The notes under the pieces were generated by a model that saw only the letters and a program-made list of their open reading frames with translations, had not been told where the DNA came from and did not search any database. Shown in pieces: positions 54,703-63,021 of a stretch of DNA of 64,000 nt (within the stretch, counting starts at the first letter, position 1; each line of letters begins with the position of its first letter). The DNA is from Rhodobacteraceae bacterium M382. Its GTDB lineage: Bacteria; Pseudomonadota; Alphaproteobacteria; Rhodobacterales; Rhodobacteraceae. The stretch spans positions 2,610,501-2,674,500 of the forward strand of contig CP081098.1 in assembly GCA_025141015.1 (NCBI GenBank), read 5' to 3'. A program made the position numbers and the translations under genes.

Positions 54703-56244
54703 TTACATAAAGGCGTCGGGCATCGATTCTTTCTTTTGCGCCACATAGGCGTTCAACGCCTCGAGCGTCGCCGGATCCATTGCGGGCTGCTGATAGGTAT
54801 TCAACAGCGTATCGACCCGGTTTGTCGCCAACGCATAGGTGTCGCGCGCGCCTTCTTCTTCCCAGGTTTCAAACGGCTTGTAATCCAGCAGATCGGATTT
54901 CCAGAAGGCTGATTTGAAGTTCGCCTGGGTGTGGGCACAACCCAGATAATGACCGCCCGGTCCCACTTCGCGAATGGCTTCCATTGCCTGAGAGTCCGCA
55001 TCGACCGGGACCCCTTTGGCCAAACCGTGCAAAGTACCCAGCTGATCTGCGTCCATCACGAATTTCTCGAAATCCGCAACCAGTCCACCTTCAAGCCATC
55101 CGCAAGAGTGCAACATGAAATTTACACCCGACATCAGGCCCATGTTCAGGCTGTTCGCGGTTTCATATGCGGCCTGCGCATCCGGCAGCTTGGACCCACA
55201 GAACGATCCCGCCGACCGGAACGGCAGTCCCAGACGGCGCGCCAGCTGGCCGGCACCATAGGTCACCAGCGACGCTTCGGGTGTTCCAAATGTGGGAGCA
55301 CCCGAATTCATGTCGATCGACGACACAAACGCACCAAAGATTGCAGGTGCCCCGGCACGCACCAGCTGGTTATAGGCCACACCGGCCAGAACTTCGGCCA
55401 AAACCTGGGTCAGCGTCCCTGCCACCGATACCGGTGCCATGGCACCGCCAACGATGAACGGCGAAATGATACAGGCCTGATTGTTGGCGGCATAAATTTC
55501 CAACGACCCCATCATCACATCGTCAAACGTCATCGGCGAGTTGATGTTGGTCAGCGACGTCATGACTGTGTTGTTTTGAACAAATTCTTCGCCAAACAGC
55601 ACACCGCACATGTCCACCGAATCCTGCGCCCGGCTGGGTTCGGTGACCGACCCCATGAACGGTTTGTCCGACAGCGTCATATGCGCCATCAACATGTCCA
55701 GGTGACGCTTGTTCACCGGAATATCTGTTGGTTCGCACACGGTACCACCGGAATGGTGCAGCCATTTGGACATATAGGCCAGTTTTACGAATTTGTTAAA
55801 GTCATCCATGGTCGCATAGCGGCGGCCACCCTGGGCATCGCGCACAAACGGCGGGCCATAAACCGGTGCCAACACCAGATTTCGCCCCCCGATGACCACC
55901 GATTTCTCGGGGTTACGGGCATGCTGGGTGAATTCGCTGGGGGCTGTCGAACACAGTTTACGCGCCAGGCCACGCGGAATGCGCACCCGCTCTCCGGTTA
56001 CATCAGCCCCGGCATTGCGCCAACGTTCCAACGCGGCCGGGTTGTCGACAAAGTTGACCCCAACCTCTTCCAGGATCGTGTCCGCGTTGTATTCGATGAT
56101 TTCCAACGCCTCTTCGTTCAACACCTCAAAGTTGGGGATGTTGCGCTGGATGTATTTCGCAGTTTCAAATGAAACTGCGGAACGCTCGGCCCGACGGGCG
56201 GCACCGCCACCCCCGCGACCACGTCGACGTGATGCTTCAGCCAT
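54703..56244 (-). CDS. MttB-family methyltransferase without pyrrolysine
   Basis: Protein of 513 residues homologous to the trimethylamine methyltransferase MttB. The frame is open throughout, without an in-frame amber codon, so it belongs to the non-pyrrolysine group, in which glycine betaine and other quaternary amines are demethylated to a corrinoid protein. Typical segments are YNADTILEEVGVNFVDNPAALERWRNAGADV, RIPRGLARKL, PVYGPPFVRDAQGGRRYATMDDF and GVNFMLHSCGWLEGGL. ATG 56244 has AGGA eight bases upstream; the N-terminal 20 residues are very basic. No corrinoid gene is adjacent, so substrate remains open. Confidence 0.88.
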   Translation of the reverse strand: MAEASRRRGRGGGGAARRAERSAVSFETAKYIQRNIPNFEVLNEEALEIIEYNADTILEEVGVNFVDNPAALERWRNAGADVTGERVRIPRGLARKLCSTAPSEFTQHARNPEKSVVIGGRNLVLAPVYGPPFVRDAQGGRRYATMDDFNKFVKLAYMSKWLHHSGGTVCEPTDIPVNKRHLDMLMAHMTLSDKPFMGSVTEPSRAQDSVDMCGVLFGEEFVQNNTVMTSLTNINSPMTFDDVMMGSLEIYAANNQACIISPFIVGGAMAPVSVAGTLTQVLAEVLAGVAYNQLVRAGAPAIFGAFVSSIDMNSGAPTFGTPEASLVTYGAGQLARRLGLPFRSAGSFCGSKLPDAQAAYETANSLNMGLMSGVNFMLHSCGWLEGGLVADFEKFVMDADQLGTLHGLAKGVPVDADSQAMEAIREVGPGGHYLGCAHTQANFKSAFWKSDLLDYKPFETWEEEGARDTYALATNRVDTLLNTYQQPAMDPATLEALNAYVAQKKESMPDAFM

Positions 56245-56443
56245 GTCTTTTTTCCTCACCAAGGATCTTGTTTGATCCAGTTTTAGCCCGCTCCTGCACC
56301 GTTCCGCCGGATGATAACGGCCATTGGCGTTTAAAAGCGACATCCAGGCCTCTGATTTACCAAATTCCGACAAACACGAACCAAGAGCTCCCCCGCGGCA
56401 GAGACCCCAATCCCCCAGCCTGTCCCAACATGGCCGTCACGCG

Positions 56444-56458
56444 CCCCCCCCCCCCCCC
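56444..56458. repeat. Homopolymeric tract of 15 C
   Basis: Fifteen consecutive C residues in the 398-base gap between the divergent MttB-like gene and guaA. Such a tract is prone to slippage and could alter promoter spacing, or it could be a sequencing artefact in length. It lies 185 bases before the guaA start. Confidence 0.85.
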
Positions 56459-56535
56459 GCGTCCGAGAGTCAATGCTGTGCTGGGTTGGCCGCCCCTCTT
56501 GCTTCTTTCTGGGTCCAAATACCTTCGGGGGGAGA

Positions 56536-56577
56536 CCTGAAATCCCCGGATTTCGGGTCGGGGGGCAGAAAGCCCCC
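56536..56577. repeat. Pair of GC-rich hairpins upstream of guaA
   Basis: First hairpin: CCTGAAATCC (56536-56545) with GGATTTCGGG (56548-56557), one G-U pair, two-base loop. Second: GGGGGC (56561-56566) with GCCCCC (56572-56577), loop AGAAA. Together they resemble the palindromic intergenic elements dispersed in Rhodobacteraceae genomes, as I remember them. They could also shape the guaA leader, 65 bases before its start. Confidence 0.45.
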
Positions 56578-56642
56578 ACTCCACGGCCCCAAGTGGCACC
56601 AAACCTCTTGCGAAAACCCGTGCCTTCGCCTATGGCCCGGAC

Positions 56643-58211
56643 ATGAGTGATACATCCCACGACCGCCTCCTGATCATCGACTTCGGCAGCCAGGTTACGC
56701 AGCTCATTGCCCGGCGCCTGCGCGAGTTGAATGTCTATTGCGAAATCCACCCCTATCAGAACGTCACGATGGACTTCGTGCGCCAGATGGCGCCGCGGGC
56801 CGTGATCTTCTCGGGCGGGCCCGACAGCGTGACCCGCGACGGTAGCCCCCGTGCCCCCCAGGAGATCTTTGATCTGGGCGTGCCGATCCTGGGCATCTGC
56901 TATGGCCAGCAGGTCATGATGCACCAATTGGGCGGCAAGGTCGAAAGCGGCCATGGCACCGCCGAATTCGGGCGCGCATACGTGACCCCGACCGTCAACT
57001 CCCTGCCTCTGTTGCAGGGCTGGTTTGCTGATGACAGCGACCGCGAACAGGTCTGGATGAGCCACGGCGATCACGTCAGCGAAATCGCCCCCGGGTTCGA
57101 GGTCTACGGCACCTCGCCCAATGCACCCTATGCCATCACGGCCGACGTCAGCCGCAATTTCTATGCGGTGCAATTCCATCCCGAAGTGCATCACACCCCC
57201 AACGGCGCGAAACTGTACGAGAATTTTGTCAAACTGGCTGGGTTCACCGGCGATTGGACCATGGGCGCATATCGCGAACAGGCGATCCAGGCGATCCGCG
57301 ATCAGGTCGGAGACAAACAGGTCATCTGTGGCCTGTCCGGTGGCGTTGACAGCTCGGTCGCGGCCATCCTGATCCACGAGGCGATTGGCGATCAGCTGAC
57401 TTGTGTGTTTGTTGACCATGGGTTGCTGCGCAAGAACGAGGCCGAAGAAGTCGTCGCCATGTTCCGCGACAATTACAATATCCAATTGATCCACGCGGAC
57501 GAACAGGAGTTGTTCCTTGGCGAACTGGACGGTCAATCGGATCCCGAAACCAAACGCAAGATCATCGGCAAGCTGTTCATTGACGTGTTCCAGAAACACG
57601 CCAACACCATCGAAGGTGCCGAATTCCTGGCTCAGGGGACATTGTACCCCGATGTCATCGAATCTGTTTCGTTCAGCGGTGGACCGTCAGTCACAATCAA
57701 ATCGCACCACAATGTGGGTGGCCTGCCGGAAAAGATGGGCCTGAAACTGGTCGAACCTCTGCGTGAACTGTTCAAGGACGAAGTCCGTGCTCTGGGGCGC
57801 GAGTTGGGCCTGCCGCAATCGTTCATCGGTCGCCATCCCTTCCCCGGTCCCGGACTGGCCATCCGCTGCCCCGGAGAAATCACCCGCGAGAAACTGGAAA
57901 TCCTGCGCGAAGCGGATGCCATTTATATCGACCAGATCCGCAAACACGGTCTGTATGATGACATCTGGCAGGCTTTTGTTGCGATTCTGCCGGTGCGTAC
58001 CGTGGGTGTGATGGGAGACGGGCGGACCTATGATTTTGCCTGTGCCCTGCGCGCAGTGACATCCGTGGACGGCATGACAGCGGATTATTATCCGTTCAGC
58101 CACGAATTCCTTGGCGAAACCGCCACGCGGATCATCAATGAAGTCAAAGGCATCAACCGCTGTACCTATGACATCACGTCCAAGCCTCCGGGCACGATTG
58201 AATGGGAATGA
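56643..58211 (+). CDS. guaA: GMP synthase (glutamine-hydrolysing)
   Basis: Converts XMP, ATP and glutamine to GMP. The 522-residue protein has a class I glutamine amidotransferase domain ([12 protein letters not shown] with catalytic Cys; PEVHHTPNG with the His-Glu pair), an ATP pyrophosphatase domain ([21 protein letters not shown], about 229-249) and the C-terminal dimerisation domain ending KPPGTIEWE. Length and all motifs are normal. Start is ATG 56643, after a GC-rich leader with palindromes. Confidence 0.97.
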   Translation: MSDTSHDRLLIIDFGSQVTQLIARRLRELNVYCEIHPYQNVTMDFVRQMAPRAVIFSGGPDSVTRDGSPRAPQEIFDLGVPILGICYGQQVMMHQLGGKVESGHGTAEFGRAYVTPTVNSLPLLQGWFADDSDREQVWMSHGDHVSEIAPGFEVYGTSPNAPYAITADVSRNFYAVQFHPEVHHTPNGAKLYENFVKLAGFTGDWTMGAYREQAIQAIRDQVGDKQVICGLSGGVDSSVAAILIHEAIGDQLTCVFVDHGLLRKNEAEEVVAMFRDNYNIQLIHADEQELFLGELDGQSDPETKRKIIGKLFIDVFQKHANTIEGAEFLAQGTLYPDVIESVSFSGGPSVTIKSHHNVGGLPEKMGLKLVEPLRELFKDEVRALGRELGLPQSFIGRHPFPGPGLAIRCPGEITREKLEILREADAIYIDQIRKHGLYDDIWQAFVAILPVRTVGVMGDGRTYDFACALRAVTSVDGMTADYYPFSHEFLGETATRIINEVKGINRCTYDITSKPPGTIEWE

Positions 58212-58234
58212 CCCTTTCAACCAACATCTGATTG

Positions 58235-58265
58235 AAACCCCGGCCCTGCGCCGGGGTTTTTCTTT
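58235..58265 (+). terminator. Intrinsic terminator of guaA
   Basis: AAACCCCGG (58235-58243) with CCGGGGTTT (58251-58259), seven-base loop, T-rich tail to 58265, 24 bases after the guaA stop. Confidence 0.88.
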
Positions 58266-58367
58266 TGCAATTTGGGATGTTACCGCGTCATATCTGATCC
58301 ATCTGACGTCCGCCGCGTTCGTCCCCTGATCACCGCGCCGACCTCACAGACCGCCAACAGAGGCACC

Positions 58368-59282
58368 ATGATGACGCACCGCAAATCAAATACCGTCACA
58401 GCCGCTTTTTGGATGATCGGAGCCATCGCGTCATTTACCACGATGGCCGTCACCGGCCGCGAGGCTGCGGTTGCCCATGACACCTTTGAAATCATGTTCT
58501 ACCGCAGCGTCGTCGGCTTTTTGATTGTCAGCGCGGTTCTGACAATCACCGGGACCTGGCGGCAGGTCAACACCGAGCTGTTTGGCATACATGTCTTGCG
58601 CAATGCGGCCCATTTTACCGGCCAGAATTTGTGGTTTTTTGCCATCACCGCGATTCCGTTGGCTCAGGTCATCGCCCTGGAATTCACCACCCCGCTATGG
58701 GTCATCGTGCTGGCCCCCCTGATCCTAAAGGAACGGTTGACGTCGGCCCGGGCCATTGCGGCTTTTGTTGGCTTCATCGGCGTGCTGATCGTTGCCCGGC
58801 CCAACCCCAGCACCATCAACCTTGGGCTGGTCACTGCCGCAGCGGCGGCCATCTTCTTTGCGATCACGTTGACCGTGACCAAACGCCTGACCCTGACCCA
58901 GAAGACCGCCAATATCCTGTTTTGGCTGACCGCCATGCAAATCCTCATGGGCGCGGTCATAGCCGGGTATGATGGAGATTTTGCCCTGCCCACGGCCCAA
59001 TCGCTGCCCTTGTTGCTGATCATCGGATTGGCGGGGGTGTCTGCACATTACTGCCTGACCTCGGCCTTGGCGTTGGCTCCTGCGACTATTGTCATTCCCA
59101 TGGATTTTGCCCGCCTGCCCACAGTCGCGATATTGGGAATGCTGATCTATTCGGAACCCTTGGATATCTGGGTGCTGGTGGGTGCGGTGGTGATTTTTGC
59201 CGCCAACTACTACAACATTCTTGCCGAAGGTCGGGCCAACCCCGCGGCGGCGACACCGGGGCTGCATCGCGATCTGTCCTGA
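58368..59282 (+). CDS. DMT-superfamily (EamA) transporter
   Basis: Membrane protein of 304 residues with ten predicted helices in two EamA repeats, the first beginning AAFWMIGAIASFTTMAVTGREAA and containing FYRSVVGFLIVSAVL and the ALEFTTPLWVIVLAPLILKERL signature, the second with ILFWLTAMQILMGAVIAGY and IPMDFARLPTVAILGMLIYSEPLD. Such proteins export metabolites or amino acids; substrate unknown. ATG 58368 has AGAGG five bases upstream. It begins after the guaA terminator, so it is a separate transcript. Confidence 0.88.
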   Translation: MMTHRKSNTVTAAFWMIGAIASFTTMAVTGREAAVAHDTFEIMFYRSVVGFLIVSAVLTITGTWRQVNTELFGIHVLRNAAHFTGQNLWFFAITAIPLAQVIALEFTTPLWVIVLAPLILKERLTSARAIAAFVGFIGVLIVARPNPSTINLGLVTAAAAAIFFAITLTVTKRLTLTQKTANILFWLTAMQILMGAVIAGYDGDFALPTAQSLPLLLIIGLAGVSAHYCLTSALALAPATIVIPMDFARLPTVAILGMLIYSEPLDIWVLVGAVVIFAANYYNILAEGRANPAAATPGLHRDLS

Positions 59283-59358
59283 CGTCCGTGCACATTGATT
59301 GACGTGCCCGCCCCGGCCCATTAGCAAAGGCACGAATGTTTTTGGGAATGGTTGCACC

Positions 59359-60225
59359 ATGCTGTATCGATCCGCTGACGACTGGCGCAATGCACCGCGC
59401 AAGCGCGTGCTTTTCTTTGCCATGTCAGGTTTGGGAAAAACCTATGTGAGCAACATGTTGCGCGACGCAGGTGATTGGTTTCACTATTCAATCGATTACC
59501 GTATCGGCACGCGTTACATGGGCGAATACATCACCGACAATGCCAAAGCCGAAGCGATGAAGGTTCCGTTTCTGCGCGATCTGTTGTTGTCGGATTCGAT
59601 CTATATCGGATCGAATATCTCGTTCGAGAATCTGACCCCGGTATCAACCTATCTGGGCAAGCCCGGCGACCCGGCCAAAGGTGGGCTGCCCATCGCCGAA
59701 TACCGTCGCCGTCAGGAGCAGTTCCGTCTGGCCGAGATCCACGCCCTGCTGGATACCGAATATTTCATCGACCGGGCCGAACGGCTCTATGGCTATCCAC
59801 ATTTCATTTGCGACACCGGAGGGTCAATCTGTGAATGGGTCGATCCTGATGATCCCAAGGATCCGGTCATGTCCGAACTGTCCAAACACACGCTGATGGT
59901 CTGGATCAAAGGCGATGACGCCCACACGGCCGAATTGGCGCGCCGGTTCGACAAGGCGCCAAAGCCGATGTCCTATCAGGGCGATTTTCTGGAGCGGGTC
60001 TGGACCACCTATCTGCAGCAGCATGATCTGGATGAAACCCAGGTCGACCCCGATGCCTTTATCCGCTGGACCTATGCCCAGGCGATGGCACATCGCCAGC
60101 CCCGCTATGCGGCCATGGCGGACCGCTGGGGTATCACCGTGACCGCCGATGAGATGGCACAGGTTCACGATGCCGACAGTTTCGATGACCTGATTGCCTC
60201 TGCCCTTGAGGCTCAGGGAAAATAG
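59359..60225 (+). CDS. P-loop ATPase-like protein
   Basis: Cytoplasmic protein of 288 residues with a Walker A motif FFAMSGLGKTYVSNML (about 19-34; AxxxxGKT form). No clear Walker B is evident; FICDTGGSICEW (about 151-162) could supply the acidic residue. The remainder (YSIDYRIGTRYMGEYI, SDSIYIGSNISFENLTPVSTYLGKPG, LMVWIKGDD) has no known domain to me. Rhodobacteraceae homologues are usually named only ATPase. Size suggests a kinase-like or NTPase role. It precedes metA by 57 bases on the same strand. Confidence 0.7.
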   Translation: MLYRSADDWRNAPRKRVLFFAMSGLGKTYVSNMLRDAGDWFHYSIDYRIGTRYMGEYITDNAKAEAMKVPFLRDLLLSDSIYIGSNISFENLTPVSTYLGKPGDPAKGGLPIAEYRRRQEQFRLAEIHALLDTEYFIDRAERLYGYPHFICDTGGSICEWVDPDDPKDPVMSELSKHTLMVWIKGDDAHTAELARRFDKAPKPMSYQGDFLERVWTTYLQQHDLDETQVDPDAFIRWTYAQAMAHRQPRYAAMADRWGITVTADEMAQVHDADSFDDLIASALEAQGK

Positions 60226-60282
60226 ACCTATTTCAACGCTCTATTCCGTAAACCCAATCCGTACACCCCAAGGGGAACAACC

Positions 60283-61200
60283 ATGCCTATCAAGATCCCG
60301 TCTGACCTGCCCGCCTATGACGTTCTGACGAACGAAGGCGTCATGGTCATGTCGCCGGATCAGGCCGCACGCCAGGACATTCGCCCGCTGCGCATCGGGT
60401 TGCTGAATCTGATGCCAAAAAAGATCCAGACCGAGAACCAGTTCGCCCGTCTCATCGGGGCGACACCGCTGCAAATCGAGCTGCATCTGATCCGGATGAG
60501 CGAACACCGCACCAAGAACACCGCCGCCGCCCATATGGCCGAATTCTACCGCCCGTTCCAAGAGGTGAAGGACATCAAATACGATGGTCTGATCATCACT
60601 GGTGCGCCGATCGAGCATCTCGACTTTGACGACGTAACCTATTGGGAAGAAATGGAAGAGGTCTTTGATTGGACTCAGACCAACGTGCATTCCACCTTTG
60701 GCGTCTGCTGGGGTGGGATGGCGATGATCAACCATTTCCACGGGGTCAAGAAACACATGCTGAATGCCAAGGCGTTTGGCTGCTTTCGTCATCAGAACCT
60801 GGTTCCTGCCTCGCCATTCCTGCGCGGGTTCTCTGATGATTGCGTGATACCCGTCAGCCGCTGGACTGAGATGAAACAGGACGAAATCAATGCCGCTCCT
60901 GGCCTGCGTACCCTATTGGGAAGCGACGAGGTCGGCCCCTGTCTGGTCGAAGATCGGGCGCATCATGCGCTCTATATCTTTAATCATTTTGAATATGACA
61001 GTGACACGCTGAAGCAGGAATATGATCGCGATGTGGCCGAAGGGACGCCGATCAATGTGCCGCTCAATTACTATCCGGACGATGACCCGTCCCGGACACC
61101 GCAGAACCGTTGGCGCAGCCACGCACATTTGCTGTACGGCAATTGGATCAATGAAATCTACCAAACCACGCCATTTGACAGATCCAATATCGGTGCCTAA
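60283..61200 (+). CDS. metA: Homoserine O-acyltransferase MetA (acetyl-type by residue 111)
   Basis: Acylates homoserine in methionine synthesis, 305 residues. [18 protein letters not shown] near residue 42 and [20 protein letters not shown] with catalytic Cys142 identify Met[21 protein letters not shown] ends it. At position 111 the segment [10 protein letters not shown] has Glu, where E. coli has Gly. Glu111 is known from Bacillus cereus to select acetyl-CoA, so this enzyme is predicted to make O-acetylhomoserine. AAGGGG precedes ATG 60283 by seven bases. No SAM-responsive riboswitch is evident in the short leader. Confidence 0.93.
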   Translation: MPIKIPSDLPAYDVLTNEGVMVMSPDQAARQDIRPLRIGLLNLMPKKIQTENQFARLIGATPLQIELHLIRMSEHRTKNTAAAHMAEFYRPFQEVKDIKYDGLIITGAPIEHLDFDDVTYWEEMEEVFDWTQTNVHSTFGVCWGGMAMINHFHGVKKHMLNAKAFGCFRHQNLVPASPFLRGFSDDCVIPVSRWTEMKQDEINAAPGLRTLLGSDEVGPCLVEDRAHHALYIFNHFEYDSDTLKQEYDRDVAEGTPINVPLNYYPDDDPSRTPQNRWRSHAHLLYGNWINEIYQTTPFDRSNIGA

Positions 61201-61231
61201 GCGTCCTCTGGCAGTCTTCAACCTCTGACCG

Positions 61232-61315
61232 GGTCCGATGTCCTAAAGGGGCGGGGCAAGGCCATGTTCAGGGGCCTGTTCCGCCTTGGGGAACAGCCCC
61301 ATCGCGCATCGGATC
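61232..61315 (+). other. Strong nested hairpin element after metA
   Basis: Outer stem GGTCCGATG (61232-61240) with CATCGGATC (61307-61315), nine pairs including one G-U. Inside, GGGG-C-CTGTTCC (61271-61282) pairs with GGAACAG-CCCC (61290-61300), eleven pairs with one bulged C and a seven-base loop. No U run follows. This could be a structured 3' end of the metA message or part of a separate RNA; the strand is not proven. Confidence 0.5.
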
Positions 61316-61450
61316 ACCATCAGGTCGGCGCAGATGTGCCTGTGCGTGGTTTATTTCTGTGCTCACAGCGAGGAGAAGATGTGAAGGCGTCCGGTGAGCT
61401 CCCGCCCGGAATTTCCGGATCTGACGATCCGTTCATTCCCGTTGGGCCGG

Positions 61451-61512
61451 GCGCCGCACCTGTCGGCGCGGCGCGGTCGCGTGACCGATTGGGTGCGCAA
61501 CGCAAGGCGCAC
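61451..61512 (+). other. Array of three hairpins in noncoding region
   Basis: GCGCCG (61451-61456)/CGGCGC (61464-61469); GGTC (61475-61478)/GACC (61483-61486); GTGCGC (61493-61498)/GCGCAC (61507-61512). Five bases later a TATTTTT (61518-61524) follows, so the last hairpin may act as a weak plus-strand terminator. No ORF here has a family resemblance. Confidence 0.35.
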
Positions 61513-61598
61513 GTCACTATTTTTCGCCCGTCAGCCCGTGACTTGCCCTGCGTGCCTGCCCCCTGGCTCCCGCGTTCACAGCGAAGGTGCCCATGTGC

Positions 61599-61784
61599 CA
61601 CACCTCCACTCTCGGCATCCGGCTGCCTGCTCCCTGAGCCCTACCTGGAATTTGGGGGCCGTTTAACGGCTCCTTGGAACATGTGACCAGACCCGACATC
61701 AGCCCCAGGACCGTTTCGGGAGGGGCACCTGGTCGCCGACCTGAGCGACGGGATTGCACGAAAGATGTGAGCTGTTTCGGTGTG
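61599..61784 (+). ncRNA. Candidate structured RNA with a 6S RNA-like fold
   Basis: About 186 bases can fold into one long irregular rod. Outer pairs: CACACC (61599-61604)/GGTGTG (61779-61784), CTC (61609-61611)/GAG (61769-61771), CATC (61616-61619)/GATG (61764-61767), then TGCTCCC (61628-61634)/GGGA-GCA (61750-61758, two bulged bases). The next bases, CTGAGCC, open a large bubble as in 6S RNA, with a small hairpin on the opposite side (61732-61749) and an apical arm (GACCAG/CTGGTC, CCCGA/TCGGG; 61685-61734, in part an alternative to the small hairpin). The length matches 6S RNA. The assignment is by shape, not by recognised sequence. Confidence 0.35.
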
Positions 61785-61785
61785 A

Positions 61786-61797
61786 CCAAAGCTTTGG
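61786..61797. promoter_or_regulatory. Perfect 12-base palindrome
   Basis: CCAAAGCTTTGG, directly after the structured RNA candidate, flanked by GTGTG and CGCAC that extend the dyad imperfectly. It could be an operator or end hairpin. The following stretch, 61798-61969, before the dut stop codon, shows no gene or other feature. Confidence 0.3.
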
Positions 61798-61969
61798 CGC
61801 GCACATCAGTTTGAGGTCTGACCTTTGCTTATACCAGACAGATTTTGTATGTCCGCGACCTGTTGATCAAAAGCCTGCTGCCGTCTCCGGAAACCAGAAG
61901 GGTCTGCGTGCCAAACCATTTTGTTCCCAACAGACGCCAGATGTCATGAATTCAAAATTCTGGGGGGCA

Positions 61970-62419
61970 CTACGTCCTCCCCGTCGATCCAAATCCCCCC
62001 GATCCGCGGTCAGTAGAGGTCAGATCCTGAACTTCGACCACCGTGGCATGAATGACGGGGGCAATGATCGCTTGAGCAAAGCGATCCCCATGGGTCAACA
62101 CAGTTGGCTCATCCCCAAGCTGGAACAGGCCGACAAATACGATCCCGCGGTAATCTTCGTCGATCGTGGCCGGGCTGTTGGGAATGATGATCTTTCGCTT
62201 GATGGCCATACTTGACCGAGGGCGAATTTGCATTTCAGTCCGTGGAGGAAGCTCAACGTGAAACCCGGTTGAAATCAGACGCACTTCACCTGGCGCAAGA
62301 GAAACCGGCCCATCCGGCAAGAACGCTCGAAGGTCCATTCCGGCAGCGCCTTGTGTGGCATAGCAGGGGAGCGGCAGGTCATTCCCTTCAACCCTTTTGA
62401 ACTTAACGGTTTGTGTCAT
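61970..62419 (-). CDS. dut: Deoxyuridine 5'-triphosphate nucleotidohydrolase
   Basis: Trimeric dUTPase of 149 residues that hydrolyses dUTP to dUMP. Motif 1 AAGMDLRA, motif 2 RPRSSMAIK, motif 3 NSPATIDEDYRG, motif 4 GDRFAQAII and motif 5 DRGSGGFGSTG are all present. Motifs 2 and 3 deviate from the usual RSGLA and PGTID forms. ATG 62419 begins MTQTVKFKR; a longer frame exists upstream but is unconserved. It lies alone between noncoding sequence and a pseudogene, away from the coaBC neighbourhood typical for related bacteria as I recall it, so it may be a second or acquired copy. Confidence 0.93.
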   Translation of the reverse strand: MTQTVKFKRVEGNDLPLPCYATQGAAGMDLRAFLPDGPVSLAPGEVRLISTGFHVELPPRTEMQIRPRSSMAIKRKIIIPNSPATIDEDYRGIVFVGLFQLGDEPTVLTHGDRFAQAIIAPVIHATVVEVQDLTSTDRGSGGFGSTGRT

Positions 62420-62529
62420 GAAAGGTTCCCCTGATTCCCGACCGAACATTTGAACCGGCCCGTGACTGTTGGTGCCATCAATCACGCAACAACTTGTTTT
62501 CCAACAACAAAGACGCAATTTCAATTCAA

Positions 62530-63021
62530 ACCCATACACTGCGGCGGTGATTCTGGAAACCGTCTCATGGTGCGCTGGTTGTTATCACCACCAAACTGCG
62601 CGATGGGTCGCTGCGCAAAGTTGCGCAGGAGTTGCCGGTCGTCTCGGCGCCCTGATTGCCGTATCCATGATCCCCTGCAAGGCGCTGCGCCAGCGCACGA
62701 AAACCCGCCCACACAAGTTCGAGTTGCTGGCAGCGGGCACCAGCCGGAGGTTTGCCGGGAGGTTTCCAAGGCACGGGTGGATCCGCCGGTGCAGGTGAAC
62801 TGCTTGGCCAGATCTCTGATCCATTTGGTGAAACTGAAACGGAAGTAATCCTTGAACCGATGGGTATCATACTCGGTCGTAGCTATCTGTCGGTCGTGAA
62901 TGACGCGAACGCCCTGTTCCACATTGTCGAAACCAAAAGCGCCGCGGTCGAGGGTAAGGTTGATGCATTGGCCAGCCAGCTTGACGGCGACCCGATGTTT
63001 GGCGAGGACGAAATTATCTGA
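62530..63021 (+). pseudogene. Decayed succinylglutamate desuccinylase/aspartoacylase family gene
   Basis: Remnant of a zinc-dependent deacylase (M14-like AstE/AspA family). Recognisable pieces in order: YTAAV (from DLHTAAV, 62534-62548); GALVVITTKLRDGSLRKVAQ (62569-62628); a shifted AGVAGRLGALIAV; then RAPAGG and LLGQISDPFGETETEV, GRSYLSVVNDANALFHI and LDGDPMFGEDEII (62720-63021). In-frame stops at 62653 and 62665, a frameshift and at least two internal deletions break it; the N-terminal part is missing. The intact family is about 330-350 residues. Confidence 0.8.

Noticed and set aside
54931-56172. 413-codon plus-strand frame rich in His and Arg
   Set aside because: Antisense shadow of the MttB-like gene.
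56331-57599. 422-codon minus-strand frame
   Set aside because: Antisense to guaA and extends through the poly-C tract; no domain.
60226-60282. SAM riboswitch before metA
   Set aside because: The leader is only 57 bases and lacks the SAM-II conserved loops; nothing supports a riboswitch.
61264-61686. 140-codon plus-strand frame after metA
   Set aside because: Composition is low in typical codon bias, no family resemblance, and it covers several strong RNA stems; a noncoding explanation is preferred.
61201-61800. RNase P RNA, SRP RNA or tmRNA
   Set aside because: The invariant sequences of RNase P (GAGGAAAGTCC), SRP RNA (GGAAGGAAGCAG) and a tmRNA tag frame were looked for by eye and not found.
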